NCBI GenBank assembly: GCA_942491735.1
Contig: CALOCN010000014.1
Coordinates: 3,100,001 to 3,164,000 of the forward strand
Length of the DNA stretch: 64,000 bases
Source: CALOCN01 sp942491735
GTDB lineage: Bacteria > Eisenbacteria > RBG-16-71-46 > JABDJR01
Reading direction: 5' to 3'
The number at the start of each line of letters is the position of its first letter. Positions within the stretch are counted from its first letter, which is position 1. The position numbers and the translations under genes were made by a program. Positions 34,677-44,954 of this stretch are shown piece after piece. The notes beneath the pieces were generated by a model. That model saw only the letters and a program-made list of their open reading frames with translations. It was not told the origin of the DNA and did not search any database.

Positions 34677-35945
34677 CTAGGCGAGTTCCTCGGCGCCGCC
34701 GAGATAGGGACGCAGGGCCTCGGGAATCCGCACCGTACCCCGCTCGGTCTGATGCGTCTCCATGAGGGCGATGATGGACCGGGGCAGGGCCAGCCCGGAA
34801 CCGTTGAGGGTGTGCACGTAGCCCGCCTTGCCCCCCCCGGTCGGCTTGTAGCGGATGCCGGCCCGACGGGCCTGGAAGTCCTCGAAGTTGCTGCAGCTGG
34901 ACACCTCCAGCCAGCGCTGGGCTCCGGGGGACCACACCTCCAGGTCGTAGCACTTGGCCGCCGCGAACGAGAGGTCGCCGCTGGCCAGGGTGACCACGCG
35001 ATAGGCGAGGCCCAGACGCTGGAGCAGGGTTTCCGCGTTGCCGGTCAGGGATTCCAGCTCCTCGTAGGAGCGCTCCGGATGGACGAAGCGCACCATCTCC
35101 ACCTTGTCGAACTGGTGCACCCGGGTCATGCCGCGGGTGTCCTTGCCTGCCGCGCCCGCTTCGCGACGGAAGCAGGGGGAATAGCCCACGCAGTAGGTCG
35201 GCAGGTCCTCTTCCCGGAGCGTCTGCCCGGCGTAGACGTTGGTGATCGAGACCTCGGCGGTGGGAATGAGCCAGTAGTCGTCGGTGGTGCGGTACATGTC
35301 GTCGGCCAACTTGGGAAGCTGACCGGTGCCCCGGATGGCCTCGGTCCTCACGATGTACGGTGCGGCCACCTCGGTATAGCCGTGTTCCCGGGTGTGGGTA
35401 TCGAGATAGAGCTGGACGAGGGCACGTTGCAGGCGGGCCCCGGCGCCGGTGAGCACGGAGAACCCGCTGCCGCTCATGCGGGCGCCGGCCTCGAAGTCGA
35501 ACCACCCGAGTTCGGTGCCCAGGGTGTCGTGCTGCTTGGCCTCGAAGGCATGGGTGACCGGCTCTCCCCAGGTGCGCACGGTCTGGTTGTGGCTCTCGTC
35601 CCCCACCGGAACGCTGGGGTGGGGCAGGTTCGGAAACCAGTCGGCGAGTTCGGCCAGCCGGGCATCCAGGTCACGCAGCGCCTCGTCCTGGACCGCAATC
35701 TCGTCCCCGAGGGCGCGCACGCGTTCCTTCTCCGCCGCGGCGTCCCCCCCGGACTGGACCACCTTCCCGATGGACTTGCTGGCCGCGTTGCGCTCGGCCT
35801 TGAGCTCCTCCACCCTGGCCACCCGCTCCCGCCGCTCCGCGTCCAGGGCCAGCCAACCGTCGACATCGGCCTTGGTTTCGTTCTTGGCCCGGGCGCCCTC
35901 CTTGACGCGTTCGGGCTCGCCGCGAATCAGTTTGGCATCGAGCAT
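34677..35945 (-). CDS. serS: seryl-tRNA synthetase
   Basis: A 422-residue class II synthetase. The N-terminal antiparallel coiled-coil arm (about 30-100, ALDAERRERVARVEELKAERNAASKSIG) is followed by motif 2 (GYSPCFRREAGAAGKDTRGMTRVHQFDKVEM) and motif 3 (LNGSGLALPRSIIALMET). Length fits the family. The ATG at 35945 is the canonical MLDAKLIR start; the much longer open frame upstream is not conserved and belongs to decayed sequence. Confidence 0.95.
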   Translation of the reverse strand: MLDAKLIRGEPERVKEGARAKNETKADVDGWLALDAERRERVARVEELKAERNAASKSIGKVVQSGGDAAAEKERVRALGDEIAVQDEALRDLDARLAELADWFPNLPHPSVPVGDESHNQTVRTWGEPVTHAFEAKQHDTLGTELGWFDFEAGARMSGSGFSVLTGAGARLQRALVQLYLDTHTREHGYTEVAAPYIVRTEAIRGTGQLPKLADDMYRTTDDYWLIPTAEVSITNVYAGQTLREEDLPTYCVGYSPCFRREAGAAGKDTRGMTRVHQFDKVEMVRFVHPERSYEELESLTGNAETLLQRLGLAYRVVTLASGDLSFAAAKCYDLEVWSPGAQRWLEVSSCSNFEDFQARRAGIRYKPTGGGKAGYVHTLNGSGLALPRSIIALMETHQTERGTVRIPEALRPYLGGAEELA

Positions 35946-36955
35946 GGGACCCGCCGTTCGTGGAAAGGGGAAAGCGTGCGCGCGTGACGTACGCAGAATG
36001 GCGAGGGAGGCTAGCAAAACGGACCGTCCCCTCTCACCGCCGACCCAGGCCCAGTCAAAGGACCGCCAGGAGAGGACGTCGGGCAGGCACCGTTCCAGGC
36101 TGGCGAACCGCGAGGAAATCGAACGAGGGTGAGCACCGCGAGTCCGGATCACGCAGGGCAGGGCGAAGGCGGCAAGGAACTCGTGGCATCTCCCGTAGTT
36201 CGCATCCTGCAGAGTGATCTTGGATCGGCAATCCGTGCCTTCCGCGTCCTGGCGCGGGCCATGCCGTGGCACCGAGGCCTTTCCAGAACTCGCTCGGGAG
36301 TCCTTGGTCCAGGTGGGATGGGTCGCGCACTCCACCGGATCCAAACCGGCCGGCATGGGACCCCGATCCGGTTCGGTCCAGATGGCGTACTCGAGGTCCA
36401 ACCCGTAGGCCTTGGCGCTTGCGGCCGTAGACCACCACGCTGTCCACGTAGGCGGCCCAGGGGGCCCACTCCTGCGCGACCCAGGGGCGAATCCGCGTTC
36501 CCCGATGGCCGCTTCGTCGAATCGCTGCTGCACCGTCGTGATCAGCGGCCCGGAGCCAGTCGTGCCCTGGGGCGGGGTTCAGTAGTGGGGTCCGGGATGT
36601 GTCCGTCGCACCTGGCGCACGGGCAGGTTCATGCGTGGTCAACCCGAGAGGGGGATCCAGAGCGATCGGACCATGTCCCAGAGCCCTCCGATGCAAGCCG
36701 CTCGCGACGGCGAGCAGGGCGAGGACCTTGGCGTGCCGCCGGAGAGGTCGACCCCTGAGCGTATCCGAAGCCGTGCTCACGACCGGAGTCGAAGAGGAAC
36801 CAGAGAACCCATCCGGCTCGAGTCCTATGGGTCAGGCGACCTCCTGCGGTCCGCGACGGCGTCCGCCTCGCGCATGGTCGGAAAGGAACTTGCGGGGAAC
36901 GCACCGGGACCCGGGCCAGGACTGATACCGAGGCTGGCGTCTAGCCCGGCCGCCA
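35946..36955. other. 1-kb stretch without an intact gene, probably decayed coding sequence
   Basis: No frame gives a recognisable intact protein. On the minus strand two frames carry fragments that look like split protein, for example EWAPWAAYVDSVVVYG continuing in another frame as SAKAYGLDLEYAIWTEPDRG near 36390-36440. The stretch lies directly downstream of the frameshifted wecA/tagO gene, so it may be a second degenerate gene of the same locus. I could not assign the original product. Confidence 0.4.
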
Positions 36956-36959
36956 CCGC

Positions 36960-37936
36960 AACCAGCGGACCTGCTGGCCGCGGGCGGCAGGGTCAGGGCG
37001 GCGAGACCAATGACCCCGCTCAACGCGCAGAGCCCGTAGACCGTCCACAGGGCGCGTCGGCCCCGACCATAGATGACGCAGAGCCGATGGGTACGGCGCG
37101 GTCAATGTCCCCACGTGGATCCGGCCGACGCTCCAGGAACCGCGTCACGGTGACACAGGTCACGTCGAACATCGGACAGGACAGGACCAGGATCACCGCT
37201 GCACCCTGGGAAGCGAACCGAAGGATCTGGTCTCCCTTGCCAACTGCCACCCCACCGCCGCCATGAGAAAGCCGATGAAGAACGCACCGGCGTCGCCAAG
37301 AAAGATCGTGGCCGGGGGAAAGTTGAAACAGAGGAAACCGAGCGAGGCTCCCCCGGCGGCAAAGGCGAGCGCGGCGAGGTCCGGGCGCCCGAGCTTGAGC
37401 GCGACCACGCCAAGGAACAAACCGATCAGGGTGCCGACCCCGCTCAGGATGCCGTCCATGTTGTCCAGGAGATTGAAGGCGTTGAGCATTCCGACACACC
37501 AGAGCAGCCCGATGGGCCACAGCAGCAACGCCATGGTGGTGAAGTCGATGTTGGGGATGAGAAAGGCGATGGAGAGGAGGATCTGCCCAATGAGCTTGTC
37601 ACGAGGACGAAGGTCCAACCGGTCGTCGACCAGTCCAAGCGCCAACGCGCCCCCGGCCAGGAACAAGGTCCACGGAACCGCGGCGCGGGGCAGCACGCCC
37701 TGCTGCCAAAGGTCTTCCAACAGGGGAACCTGCGGGGACAGGAGCACGAAAGCAAACCCGGCGGAGAGGGCGACGGCCAGCCCCCCGAGAAACGGGGTGG
37801 GTCGCCGGTGCACGCGATCCTGTTTGGGGTAGTCCAGGAATCCAGCCGCGATGGCCAAGGCCCGGCTGAGGGGTGTGAACACCAGCGCCAAAAGGAACGC
37901 GGCGATCAGGGTCAGCCCAGCCGCGATGGGAAATGT
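36960..37936 (-). pseudogene. frameshifted WecA/TagO-like polyprenyl-phosphate N-acetylhexosamine-1-phosphate transferase
   Basis: The first ~240 residues read as a WecA/TagO/MraY-family membrane transferase: FLDYPKQDRVHRRPTPFLGGLAVALS, GLVDDRLDLRPRDKLIGQ, GMLNAFNLLDNMDGILSG, FPPATIFLGDAGAFFIGFL. After ARETRSF (near 37220) the frame breaks; the next part, SQGAAVILVLSCPMFDVT, is in another frame. The last part, THRLCVIYGRGRRALWTVYGL (about 37020-37085), is in a third. So at least two indels disrupt the end of the catalytic region, including the usual His-containing HRL segment. The start is also unclear. It would have begun glycan-lipid synthesis. A sequencing or assembly error is possible. 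Confidence 0.75.
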
Positions 37937-38182
37937 CGGAGGCCTCCCTTCGCAACAATACCGAAACGTCCGACGTGGATCGTCGGATGAGGGCGTGGGA
38001 TTCCGAGACGGGTATGGAAACCCGATGGAGTCAAATAGCCACGTTCGGTATAGAGGCTCCCGGATTGGGGTTGCGAAGAATGTCAAAGGCCCGTAGCAGA
38101 AGAGATTAGGTTGGCCCCCGCAAGGGTGTCAAGAGAACGCGTCACCGCCGGCCGGGAGTTGATGCCCGGGACCCTGCGGCTA

Positions 38183-38211
38183 TTGCCGCCCATCCCGGGC
38201 TCCCGTACGGT
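38183..38211 (+). promoter_or_regulatory. candidate leaderless promoter of the asnB-like gene
   Basis: TTGCCG (38183-38188), 17-nt spacer, TACGGT (38206-38211), then 6 nt to the ATG at 38218. No Shine-Dalgarno is visible, so transcription may start at or next to the start codon. The remaining 38087-38182 gap shows no gene. Confidence 0.35.
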
Positions 38212-38217
38212 CCTTGC

Positions 38218-40193
38218 ATGTGTGGCATCGTAGGATTCACCGGTCAATCCGGCTCCGAGCCGGGGCTGGTGGACCTGATCAACCCCATGACCGAGGCCCT
38301 CACCCACCGGGGACCGGATGCCGGAGGGGTCTGGGTGGATTCCCGCTCGGGAACCGCCCTGGGACATCGGCGCCTGGCCATCCTGGACACGGGACCCTCC
38401 GGGAACCAGCCCATGATCTCCGCCTCGGGGCGGTTCGTGGTGACCTACAACGGGGAGATCTACAACTTTCGCGAGCTGCGCGGGCAGCTGGAGGCACAAG
38501 ACGACCCCCGTTTCCGTGGAGCGGGCGACACCGAGGTGTTGGTCGCGGCCATCGACCGATGGGGGCTCATGCCGGCGGTCGAACGACTGATCGGCATGTT
38601 TGCCCTCGGGGTCTGGGACACCACCGAACGGGCGCTGCATCTGGTCCGCGACCGGGTGGGCATCAAGCCGCTCTACCATGCGCGGGCGGCCGGTGCGGTG
38701 CTCTTCGCCTCGGACCTCGCCGCCCTGGAGCGCCATCCTGGTTTTGACCGGACCCTGGATCCCACCGCATTGGATCGGCTTCTTCGTCACAGCTCGATTC
38801 CCGCGCCGCGATCCATCTACACCCACGCGGCCAAGGTTCCCCCGGGATCGTGTCTCACCTTCCGCGGCGACCGGGAAACGCTGACCCACTACTGGTCCGC
38901 CGCCGGGACGGTGCGCACATCCCGGGAACACCCGTTCACCGGATCCCCGGAGGAGGCGATCGAGGTCACCGAGTCCCTGCTGCGTGACGCGGTGTCCTCC
39001 CGCAGGGTCTCGGACGTGCCCCTCGGTGCGTTCCTCTCCGGTGGCATCGATTCGAAGACCTGGTCGTGGCGCTCATGCAGAAACAGCAGGCGACCCGGGT
39101 GCGCACCTTCTCCATCGGGTTCGAGGACCCCCGCTACGACGAGTCCCCACAGGCCCGCCGGACCGCCGAGCGGCTGGGGACACGACACACGGAACTCCGG
39201 GTCGGCGATGCCGATCTTCTGGCGGTGATCCCCCAACTCCCCCGCATCTTCAGCGAGCCGTTCGCCGACCCGTCGCAGATCCCGACCTGGTTGGTCTCCC
39301 GGCTCACGCGGCAGTCGGTCACGGTCGCGTTGTCCGGCGACGGCGGGGACGAGTTGTTCGGGGGCTACAACCGGTATCGGTGGGGGCCGGCCCTGTGGCG
39401 CCGCATCGGACGCGTCCCGCAACCGCAGCGGCGGGCCGGAGGGCGCGCGTTGGGCGTCCTGGGGCCGGCCACCTGGGAACGGCTCTACCGGATGGCGCGC
39501 CCCGGGCTCGGGCCCTCGGGAGAGCTACGGGTTCCGGGTGAGAGCCTGGGAAAGCTCCCCATGCTCCTCGAGGCACCCCATCAACCCGCATTCGAGGACG
39601 CCATCCTCGCCGGATGGTCGCACCCCGAAAGCGTTCTCTCCATCCCGGGTCTTGCACCGTCGTTCCCGACCGCGCCGGACGGCCTCTCCCCCGCCGAGGG
39701 CATGATGCTCCGGGACCTTGAGCGCTATCTTCCGGATACCATTCTCACCAAGGTGGACCGTGCCTCCATGGACGTGAGTCTGGAAGTGCGGGTTCCGATT
39801 CTTGACCATCGAGTGGTCGCCTTGGCCTGGAGTCTGCCGCTGGACTACAAGATGCGTGACGGCGAGGGGAAGTGGATCCTGCGCGAGATGCTTGCCCGGC
39901 GACTGCCGCGGGCCGACTTCGAGGGGCCCAAGGCGGGTTTCGCCGTGCCGTTGGCGACCTGGTTGCGCGGCCCTCTGAAGGAGTGGGCCGGGGATCTGCT
40001 ATCCCCCGCGTCGCTCGCCGCGAGTGGGCTCTTTGCTCCCACCACGGTGAGTCGTCTCTGGCGCGAGCACCTGTCCGGCAGTGATCGTCACCGACTCCTG
40101 TGGCCGCTCCTCATGGTCCAGGGTTGGTGGAACCGCCCGACACCAACTCGCGGTAGACCCGAAGATAGGCTTCGACCATCCGCTCCACGCTGA
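38218..40193 (+). pseudogene. asnB: asparagine synthase (glutamine-hydrolysing)-like, one frameshift
   Basis: The first part (38218 to about 39055) is an N-terminal glutaminase with catalytic Cys2 (MCGIVGFTG) and NGEIYNFRELR, ending in the synthetase loop LGAFLSGGIDS. The frame then breaks and the rest continues in another frame to 40193: DLVVALMQK, FSIGFEDPRYDESPQA, LSGDGGDELFGGYNRY, TILTKVDRASMDVSLEVRVPILDH, KWILREML. A single-base loss near 39055 explains it. In polysaccharide loci such proteins (XrtA-type AsnB or WbpS-like) amidate sugar acids. It may be a real pseudogene or an assembly error. The end overlaps the convergent glycosyltransferase by about 80 nt. Confidence 0.8.
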
Positions 40194-41240
40194 ATCGCGG
40201 CGGCACGCCCCCCCCTGTCCTGGCCAGACCCAACGCGGCGACGATTTCCGTAGCCATCGCATCCGGGGACTCCAGGGACGCGGGGTCCATGAGACGCCCG
40301 GCCGCGTAGTCCCCCACGATCTCCGGAAGCGCGTCCACCCGGGTGGCCAGAAGCGGCAATCCGTGCGCCATCGCCTCCACCGCGGCGAGTCCGAACCCTT
40401 CCATGCGGGAAGGGATGAGCGCCAGGTCGCAGGCTCCCAGTGCGCTCGCGGCATCCTCGACATACCCGGGGAGCGCGACCCGGATGCGATCCGGCGTGGT
40501 GGCGGCCAGACGCTCGAGGTCCCCCCGTTGCGGTCCCTCGCCCAGGATCACCACCCCCATCGCTCCCCGGAAGGGATTCGCCGGGCAAGGCTGGGGAGGG
40601 ACCTGAGCACCGCGTCCCAGCCCTTCAGCGGCACCAGCCGCCCCACACCGCCCAGCACCCGATCACAATCGGCGAAACCCCAACCGGACCGGACCTCCGC
40701 GACCTGCCGCGGATCCAGGGGCTTGGGGACCGCCACCCCGTTCGGGATGACCTCCACCGCGGCCGGATTGATTCCGGTCCGACCGGCGTGATAGTCCCGT
40801 ACCGAAGCGGAGACCGCAGTGTACCGATCGCACCCGGCCCGGGTCAGTCGGTCGGCCCAGAACTGCCAGAAGCGGGACGGTCGACGGTCCGGCATGTGCA
40901 CCGTGTTGACCACCCATGGGGGACGTGCGCGCCCCCGGTGCAAACGGGAAAGCAGTCCCGGGTGGAAGAGGTGCGCGTGCAGGATGTCCGGTGTCCCCTC
41001 CCGCAGGACCCGGGGAGCCCCGAACAGCGACGCCGGGTTGCTCCGGGTGATGCCCAACGAGGTCACCGGAATGTCCAGGGAACGCAGGGCGTCGACCACA
41101 TCCCGCTCCCGCGGAAACGGCATGAGGCTGATCACCGAGGTGTCCACCTCCCTGGCGACGAGGCCCCGGCACAGGGAGACCAGGACCCGTTCGGCCCCGG
41201 CCGGCCGCAGCCCGGTGATGACGTGACGTACCTTGAGCAT
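40111..41240 (-). pseudogene. GT4-family glycosyltransferase, one frameshift
   Basis: The N-terminal part (41240 to about 40565) has the GT-B opening VRHVITGLRPAGAERVL, ILHAHLFHPGLLSR and the acceptor-to-donor linker VEVIPNGVAVP, then GGVGRLVPLKGWD. The frame breaks at about 40560 and the donor-binding half continues in another frame: VVILGEGPQRGDLERL, LALIPSRMEGFGLAAVEAMAHGLPLLAT, ending at 40111. The second half carries the E-x7-E motif, so both halves belong to one gene. The ATG at 41240 sits 6 nt after a -10-like hexamer. Confidence 0.8.
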
Positions 41241-41246
41241 CCGCTG

Positions 41247-41275
41247 TGAATACAGGGTTCCCCGCCGACCCACAA
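41247..41275 (-). promoter_or_regulatory. candidate leaderless promoter of the glycosyltransferase
   Basis: Minus strand TTGTGG (41275-41270), 17-nt spacer, TATTCA (41252-41247), 6 nt, ATG at 41240. It is arranged back to back with the promoter of the divergent polymerase gene. Confidence 0.3.
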
Positions 41276-41291
41276 CCCCCATCCCCCGGCG

Positions 41292-41320
41292 TTGACACGA
41301 TCCCGACCGCTCTCTAGGTT
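41292..41320 (+). promoter_or_regulatory. leaderless promoter of the O-antigen polymerase/ligase gene
   Basis: TTGACA (41292-41297), 17-nt spacer, TAGGTT (41315-41320), then 6 nt to the GTG at 41327. The predicted transcription start coincides with the start codon, so the mRNA would be leaderless. Confidence 0.5.
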
Positions 41321-41326
41321 TCTGGG

Positions 41327-42754
41327 GTGACCGACCGCCTGATCGTTCCTCTCCTGGCCCTCCTTGCCGCCCTCGTCGTTGCCGGCAGTACCCTGGCTTC
41401 GTCGTGGGGTCCGTGGATCCTGCTGTGCGGTGGATGGGCCCTGGCGCTGATCCTGCACCGCCCGGTCACCGCCCTCGTCCTCACCCTCCTGCTGCTCCCC
41501 CTGAGCCCCGCACTTCCCGGAACCCTGGTGTCCCGTCTCACCGACTACGGGCTCCCCGCGTTGGCCCTCCTGCTGCTCCTGGCCGGACGTCACCTCGTGG
41601 GGCGCCGAGTGGAAATGCCGTCGGGAAAACTCTTCATCTGGTTTCTCCTGTTCCTGATCTGGACCCTCTTTACCGGTTTGCTGTCCCGGTTTCCCCAGGC
41701 CGGCATCGTCCAGGGCCTGCGCATCGGGGTCATGGCGGTCACCTTGGTGGCCTGTTGGAACCTCTTCACCCGCCGGAGCCTCGCCGCCACCCTGCTCACT
41801 CTGGCCCTGATCATCGTGCCCCTGGCCGGTTTCGGGGTGTGGCAGGTCGTTTCACGGGGCGTGACCGAGGTCCTCTATGCCCGGCTCCTGACACCGGATC
41901 GCCTGAGCGCGATCTACGTCAACCCGAACACGTTCGGTACGGTGATCGCCCATGCCATGGCCATTCTCACCCCGTTCGTTCTGGTGCGGCTGGGCCGACG
42001 GCAGGTCCAGCAACCGGTGCGGTCAAGTACCTAGCCCTGGTGTTCGGACTCCTCGTCCTGGGCCTCGGGCTGCTCACCACCTTTTCCCGCGGTTCGCTCC
42101 TGTACGTGGGCGGCACCGTCCTGGCGTTGCTCATGGCGTACCGCTGGCTGCGACCCTGGATCCTGGGCGGTGCGTTGACCGCGGCGGTCCTGTTCCTGGT
42201 GTTGCCGCTGCCCAAGTGGCTGTTCATGGGGCTCCGGCTCGGGGCCGGGGTGTCCCTGCGCGACGCGCTGTGGGGAGCGGGATGGGACATGATGGTGGAG
42301 CATCCCTGGACCGGGGTCGGCTCGGGAGGGGGCGTGTTCGAGGCGCATCGTTCGGCTTATGTCGATACCGAAGCCTTCTGGGCGCTCACCCATACCATCG
42401 GCGGGGCGGCCCACAACGTGTTCCTGAGCAAGGGAGCGGAGATGGGGATCCCCGGCACTGGTGCTGACCCTGGCCCTGTTCGCCCTTCTGATCCATCGGG
42501 TCCCGGCGGGACTGGTCCGGTTCCGCGAAGGGGATTGGTTGAGCGGGGCGGCGGCGGCCGGGATCGTCGGGCTTACCCTGCGCGCCTTCTTCGAGACCGG
42601 AAGCACCCTGGGAGGGTTCCAGCTCACCGACTCGCTCCTCTTCTTTCTCTTCGGGATGATCCTGCTTGGGGGGACGCGCTGGGGAAACACCGGCTCGACA
42701 ACGGATCAGGAAGCGGTGACCGAGCTGCCTTTCCCGGCCAGTACTTCGTCGTAG
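41327..42754 (+). pseudogene. O-antigen polymerase/ligase (Wzy/WaaL-like) membrane protein, two frameshifts
   Basis: Three successive frames together make one polytopic protein. 41327 to about 42010 gives helices 1-6 (LIVPLLALLAALVVAGSTL ... YVNPNTFGTVIAHAMAILTPF). About 42015-42455 continues with YLALVFGLLVLGLGLLTTFSRGSLLYVGG and the ligase-like loop WDMMVEHPWTGVGSGGGVFE and GGAAHNVFLSKGAEMG. About 42460-42754 gives the last helices (LTLALFALLIHRV, LRAFFETGSTLGGF). The TFSRGS and HPWTGVG/AHN segments mark the Wzy_C/O-antigen ligase family. Two indels (near 42015 and 42455) break it. Pseudogene or assembly error. Confidence 0.8.
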
Positions 42755-43905
42755 AGATCCTGGATGCGGGCCACCATGGTCCGCACGTCGAAGCGCCGTC
42801 GCACCGAATCCCGCCCCCGGTCCCCCATCGTTCGGCGCAGGTCCGGCGCGCGCAACAACCGCTCCGCCGCCTCGGCCATTGCCGCGTCGTCCCCGAACGG
42901 GGTGAGGATTCCGGTGACCCCGTCCTCCACCACCTCCACCACGCCGTCCGCCGGCGTCGACACGACCGGGAGCCCCAGGGCGTACGCTTCCACCACCACC
43001 CGGGGCAACCCCTCGTAGCGCGAGGACAGGAGAAACAGGTCGCACGCACCGAGGATGCGCGGCACATCCTCGCGCAGACCCATCAGGTGCAAGCGTGAAT
43101 GGGAGGCCGCCTGCGGGACCGCGCGCAACGCCTGCTCGCGATCGGGCCCGTCCCCCACGTGAACGACATGGGCGTCCGGCATGCGGTCAAGCATTCGCAA
43201 CGCGGCGCGCAGGAACACTTCGGGAGCCTTCTGGTAGGCGAACCGCCCCACCGTTGCGGCCACCGGTGCCTCGGCCGGGATACCCAGCATCCCGCGCACC
43301 TCGGCCCGGGCGGCCGGGTTGGCCTGGAAACGATCCAGGGGGATGGCGCTCTCGATATGGACGTACTGCTCGGGGGTCCCCACGCCGGCCTCCAGCCCCT
43401 TTTCGCGGTCCCGCTCGGCAACCACGATGAGTCGATCGCTCCACCGCGCGGCCCGGCGTTCCGCGGCAACGATCAGCCCGTTCTCCCGTCCGCGGCGCGC
43501 CTGGGTCCATTGCCACCCATGGACGGTGTGGATCACCGCGGGGACCCGGCCCCGGTGGGCGGCGAGCCGACCGAGGATTCCCGCCTTGGACGTATGGGTG
43601 TGCACGACCTGGAAGGGATCCCCCTGGGCCGCCGCACCGCGCAGGAGCGCCGCCAGATCCCGGTAGGCCTGGAGTTCGGCCAACGGATTCACCTCGCGAC
43701 GGAGCCCGGGGATGGCGTGCACGGTCACTCCCGAGGCTTCCGGTGAGGCGGGCAGGTTGCCTTCCGGTCCGGTCTGGGGGCCGGTGGCGATCTCCGCCCG
43801 GTACCGCGCGGGGTCGGCGAGGGTGCAGCTGTAGAGCGTGTTGAGCTGGGCTCCCCCCACGATCATACGGGTGATGGGATGCAACACCCTGCGCGGGGAG
43901 TTCAT
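42706..43905 (-). CDS. GT4-family glycosyltransferase
   Basis: A 399-residue GT-B glycosyltransferase: MIVGGAQLNTLYSC, VVHTHTSKAGILGRLAAHR, VIHTVHGWQW at the acceptor side and AATVGRFAYQKAPEVFLRAAL, DLFLLSSRYEGLPRVVVEAYALGLPVVST at the donor side. The E-x7-E motif is intact. ATG 43905 (MNSPRR) was chosen; it overlaps the end of the upstream Wzz-like gene by 4 nt. It is the last gene of the ugd-rmlB-wecB-export operon and converges on the polymerase gene with a 49-nt overlap. Confidence 0.9.
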   Translation of the reverse strand: MNSPRRVLHPITRMIVGGAQLNTLYSCTLADPARYRAEIATGPQTGPEGNLPASPEASGVTVHAIPGLRREVNPLAELQAYRDLAALLRGAAAQGDPFQVVHTHTSKAGILGRLAAHRGRVPAVIHTVHGWQWTQARRGRENGLIVAAERRAARWSDRLIVVAERDREKGLEAGVGTPEQYVHIESAIPLDRFQANPAARAEVRGMLGIPAEAPVAATVGRFAYQKAPEVFLRAALRMLDRMPDAHVVHVGDGPDREQALRAVPQAASHSRLHLMGLREDVPRILGACDLFLLSSRYEGLPRVVVEAYALGLPVVSTPADGVVEVVEDGVTGILTPFGDDAAMAEAAERLLRAPDLRRTMGDRGRDSVRRRFDVRTMVARIQDLYDEVLAGKGSSVTAS

Positions 43906-44954
43906 GCCGATCCCGAGCGCACCACGACCCATCCGAAGGCCAGGGAAGCCCCCAGCAGCGCTCCGGCCAGCGCGGTCAAGCCGCGCCTCGGCCGCACCCG
44001 GCGGTCGGGGGCCACGGCGTGATCGAGCACGTCCACGGTCGGCGTGTCCCGGACTTCCTCGACCCGGGCGATCTCCAACTGTTCGGCCAGTACGCGGTGG
44101 AGATACTCCTGGATGCGCAGGTCCCGAATGGACCGGGCCAGGTCGAGCCCCAGATCCGGGAGCCGGGCGATCTCCCGTTCCAGGGCTCCCAGCCGTGCCA
44201 CCAGCTCCATGCGGACCGGGGCGGTGTGGGCCAACCCGATCCGGTCCAGCAGATCGAGTTGCACGGCGAGGGACATGCGTTCCCCGAGGAGGCTCCCCGC
44301 GGCCTCGGCGGCTTCGGTGAGATCCGAACCAAGAGCGGTGATGCCCTGTTCGGTCTGGGCCCCGGCCATGGCGGCATGAAGGGAGTCGATCGAGGCCCGC
44401 GACTGGGCGACCCGGACCTCCAGAAACTCGCGTTGCCGTCGCCCCGTGGTCGACTGCGCCCGACGGAACACGCGATCCAACTCGACGATGAAGTCGTTGG
44501 CCAGATCGGCGGCGCGCTGCGGGTCCTTGTCCTCGACCACCACGTGCAGGACCCCGGTCTTGGCCGGGATGAACCGGGTACGCGAACGCAGCACATCCAA
44601 CGTCCTGACCCGAGTCGCCTGTTTGTAGACCGACTGCAGGTCGTGACGTTCGATCAGGGTCCGGGCCACCGTATCGCTTTCCAGAATAGCCAGGAAGACA
44701 TCGAAGCGGGTCACCCCGGAACTGTACGGAAGGAAGCTCTCGAGACGAATCGCCGCCTCCAGCCCGGCCGCGCTGAAGATGGAGGGGGTCTCCTCGTGGG
44801 GCGGGAGAATCCGCGCGGTGGCCTCGTACCAACTGGGAAGAAGAAATGCCAGACCCAGGGAGAGGACCCCGGACACCAGACCGGTCAGGAACAGCAGACG
44901 CAGGTTCCGCTGCACGAGACGGACCCAATCCCCCAGGCCGGCTAGTTCAGTCAC
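43902..44954 (-). CDS. Wzz/GumC-like polysaccharide chain-length/export protein (second copy)
   Basis: A 350-residue co-polymerase without kinase domain. An N-terminal helix (LLFLTGLVSGVLSLGLAFLLPSWYEATARILPP) and a C-terminal helix (RRGLTALAGALLGASLAFGWVVV) enclose a periplasmic part with predicted coiled coils (TTGRRQREFLEVRVAQSRASIDSLHAAM). The phrase DTPTVDVLDHAVAPDRR before the second helix is characteristic of Wzz-type proteins. It begins with GTG 44954, overlapping the previous Wzz-like gene, of which it is a diverged duplicate. Confidence 0.85.
   Translation of the reverse strand: MTELAGLGDWVRLVQRNLRLLFLTGLVSGVLSLGLAFLLPSWYEATARILPPHEETPSIFSAAGLEAAIRLESFLPYSSGVTRFDVFLAILESDTVARTLIERHDLQSVYKQATRVRTLDVLRSRTRFIPAKTGVLHVVVEDKDPQRAADLANDFIVELDRVFRRAQSTTGRRQREFLEVRVAQSRASIDSLHAAMAGAQTEQGITALGSDLTEAAEAAGSLLGERMSLAVQLDLLDRIGLAHTAPVRMELVARLGALEREIARLPDLGLDLARSIRDLRIQEYLHRVLAEQLEIARVEEVRDTPTVDVLDHAVAPDRRVRPRRGLTALAGALLGASLAFGWVVVRSGSA

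Noticed and set aside
35946..36533. N-terminal extension of seryl-tRNA synthetase
   Set aside because: The frame is open upstream, but SerRS begins at MLDAKLIR (35945) and the extension has no similarity to the family.
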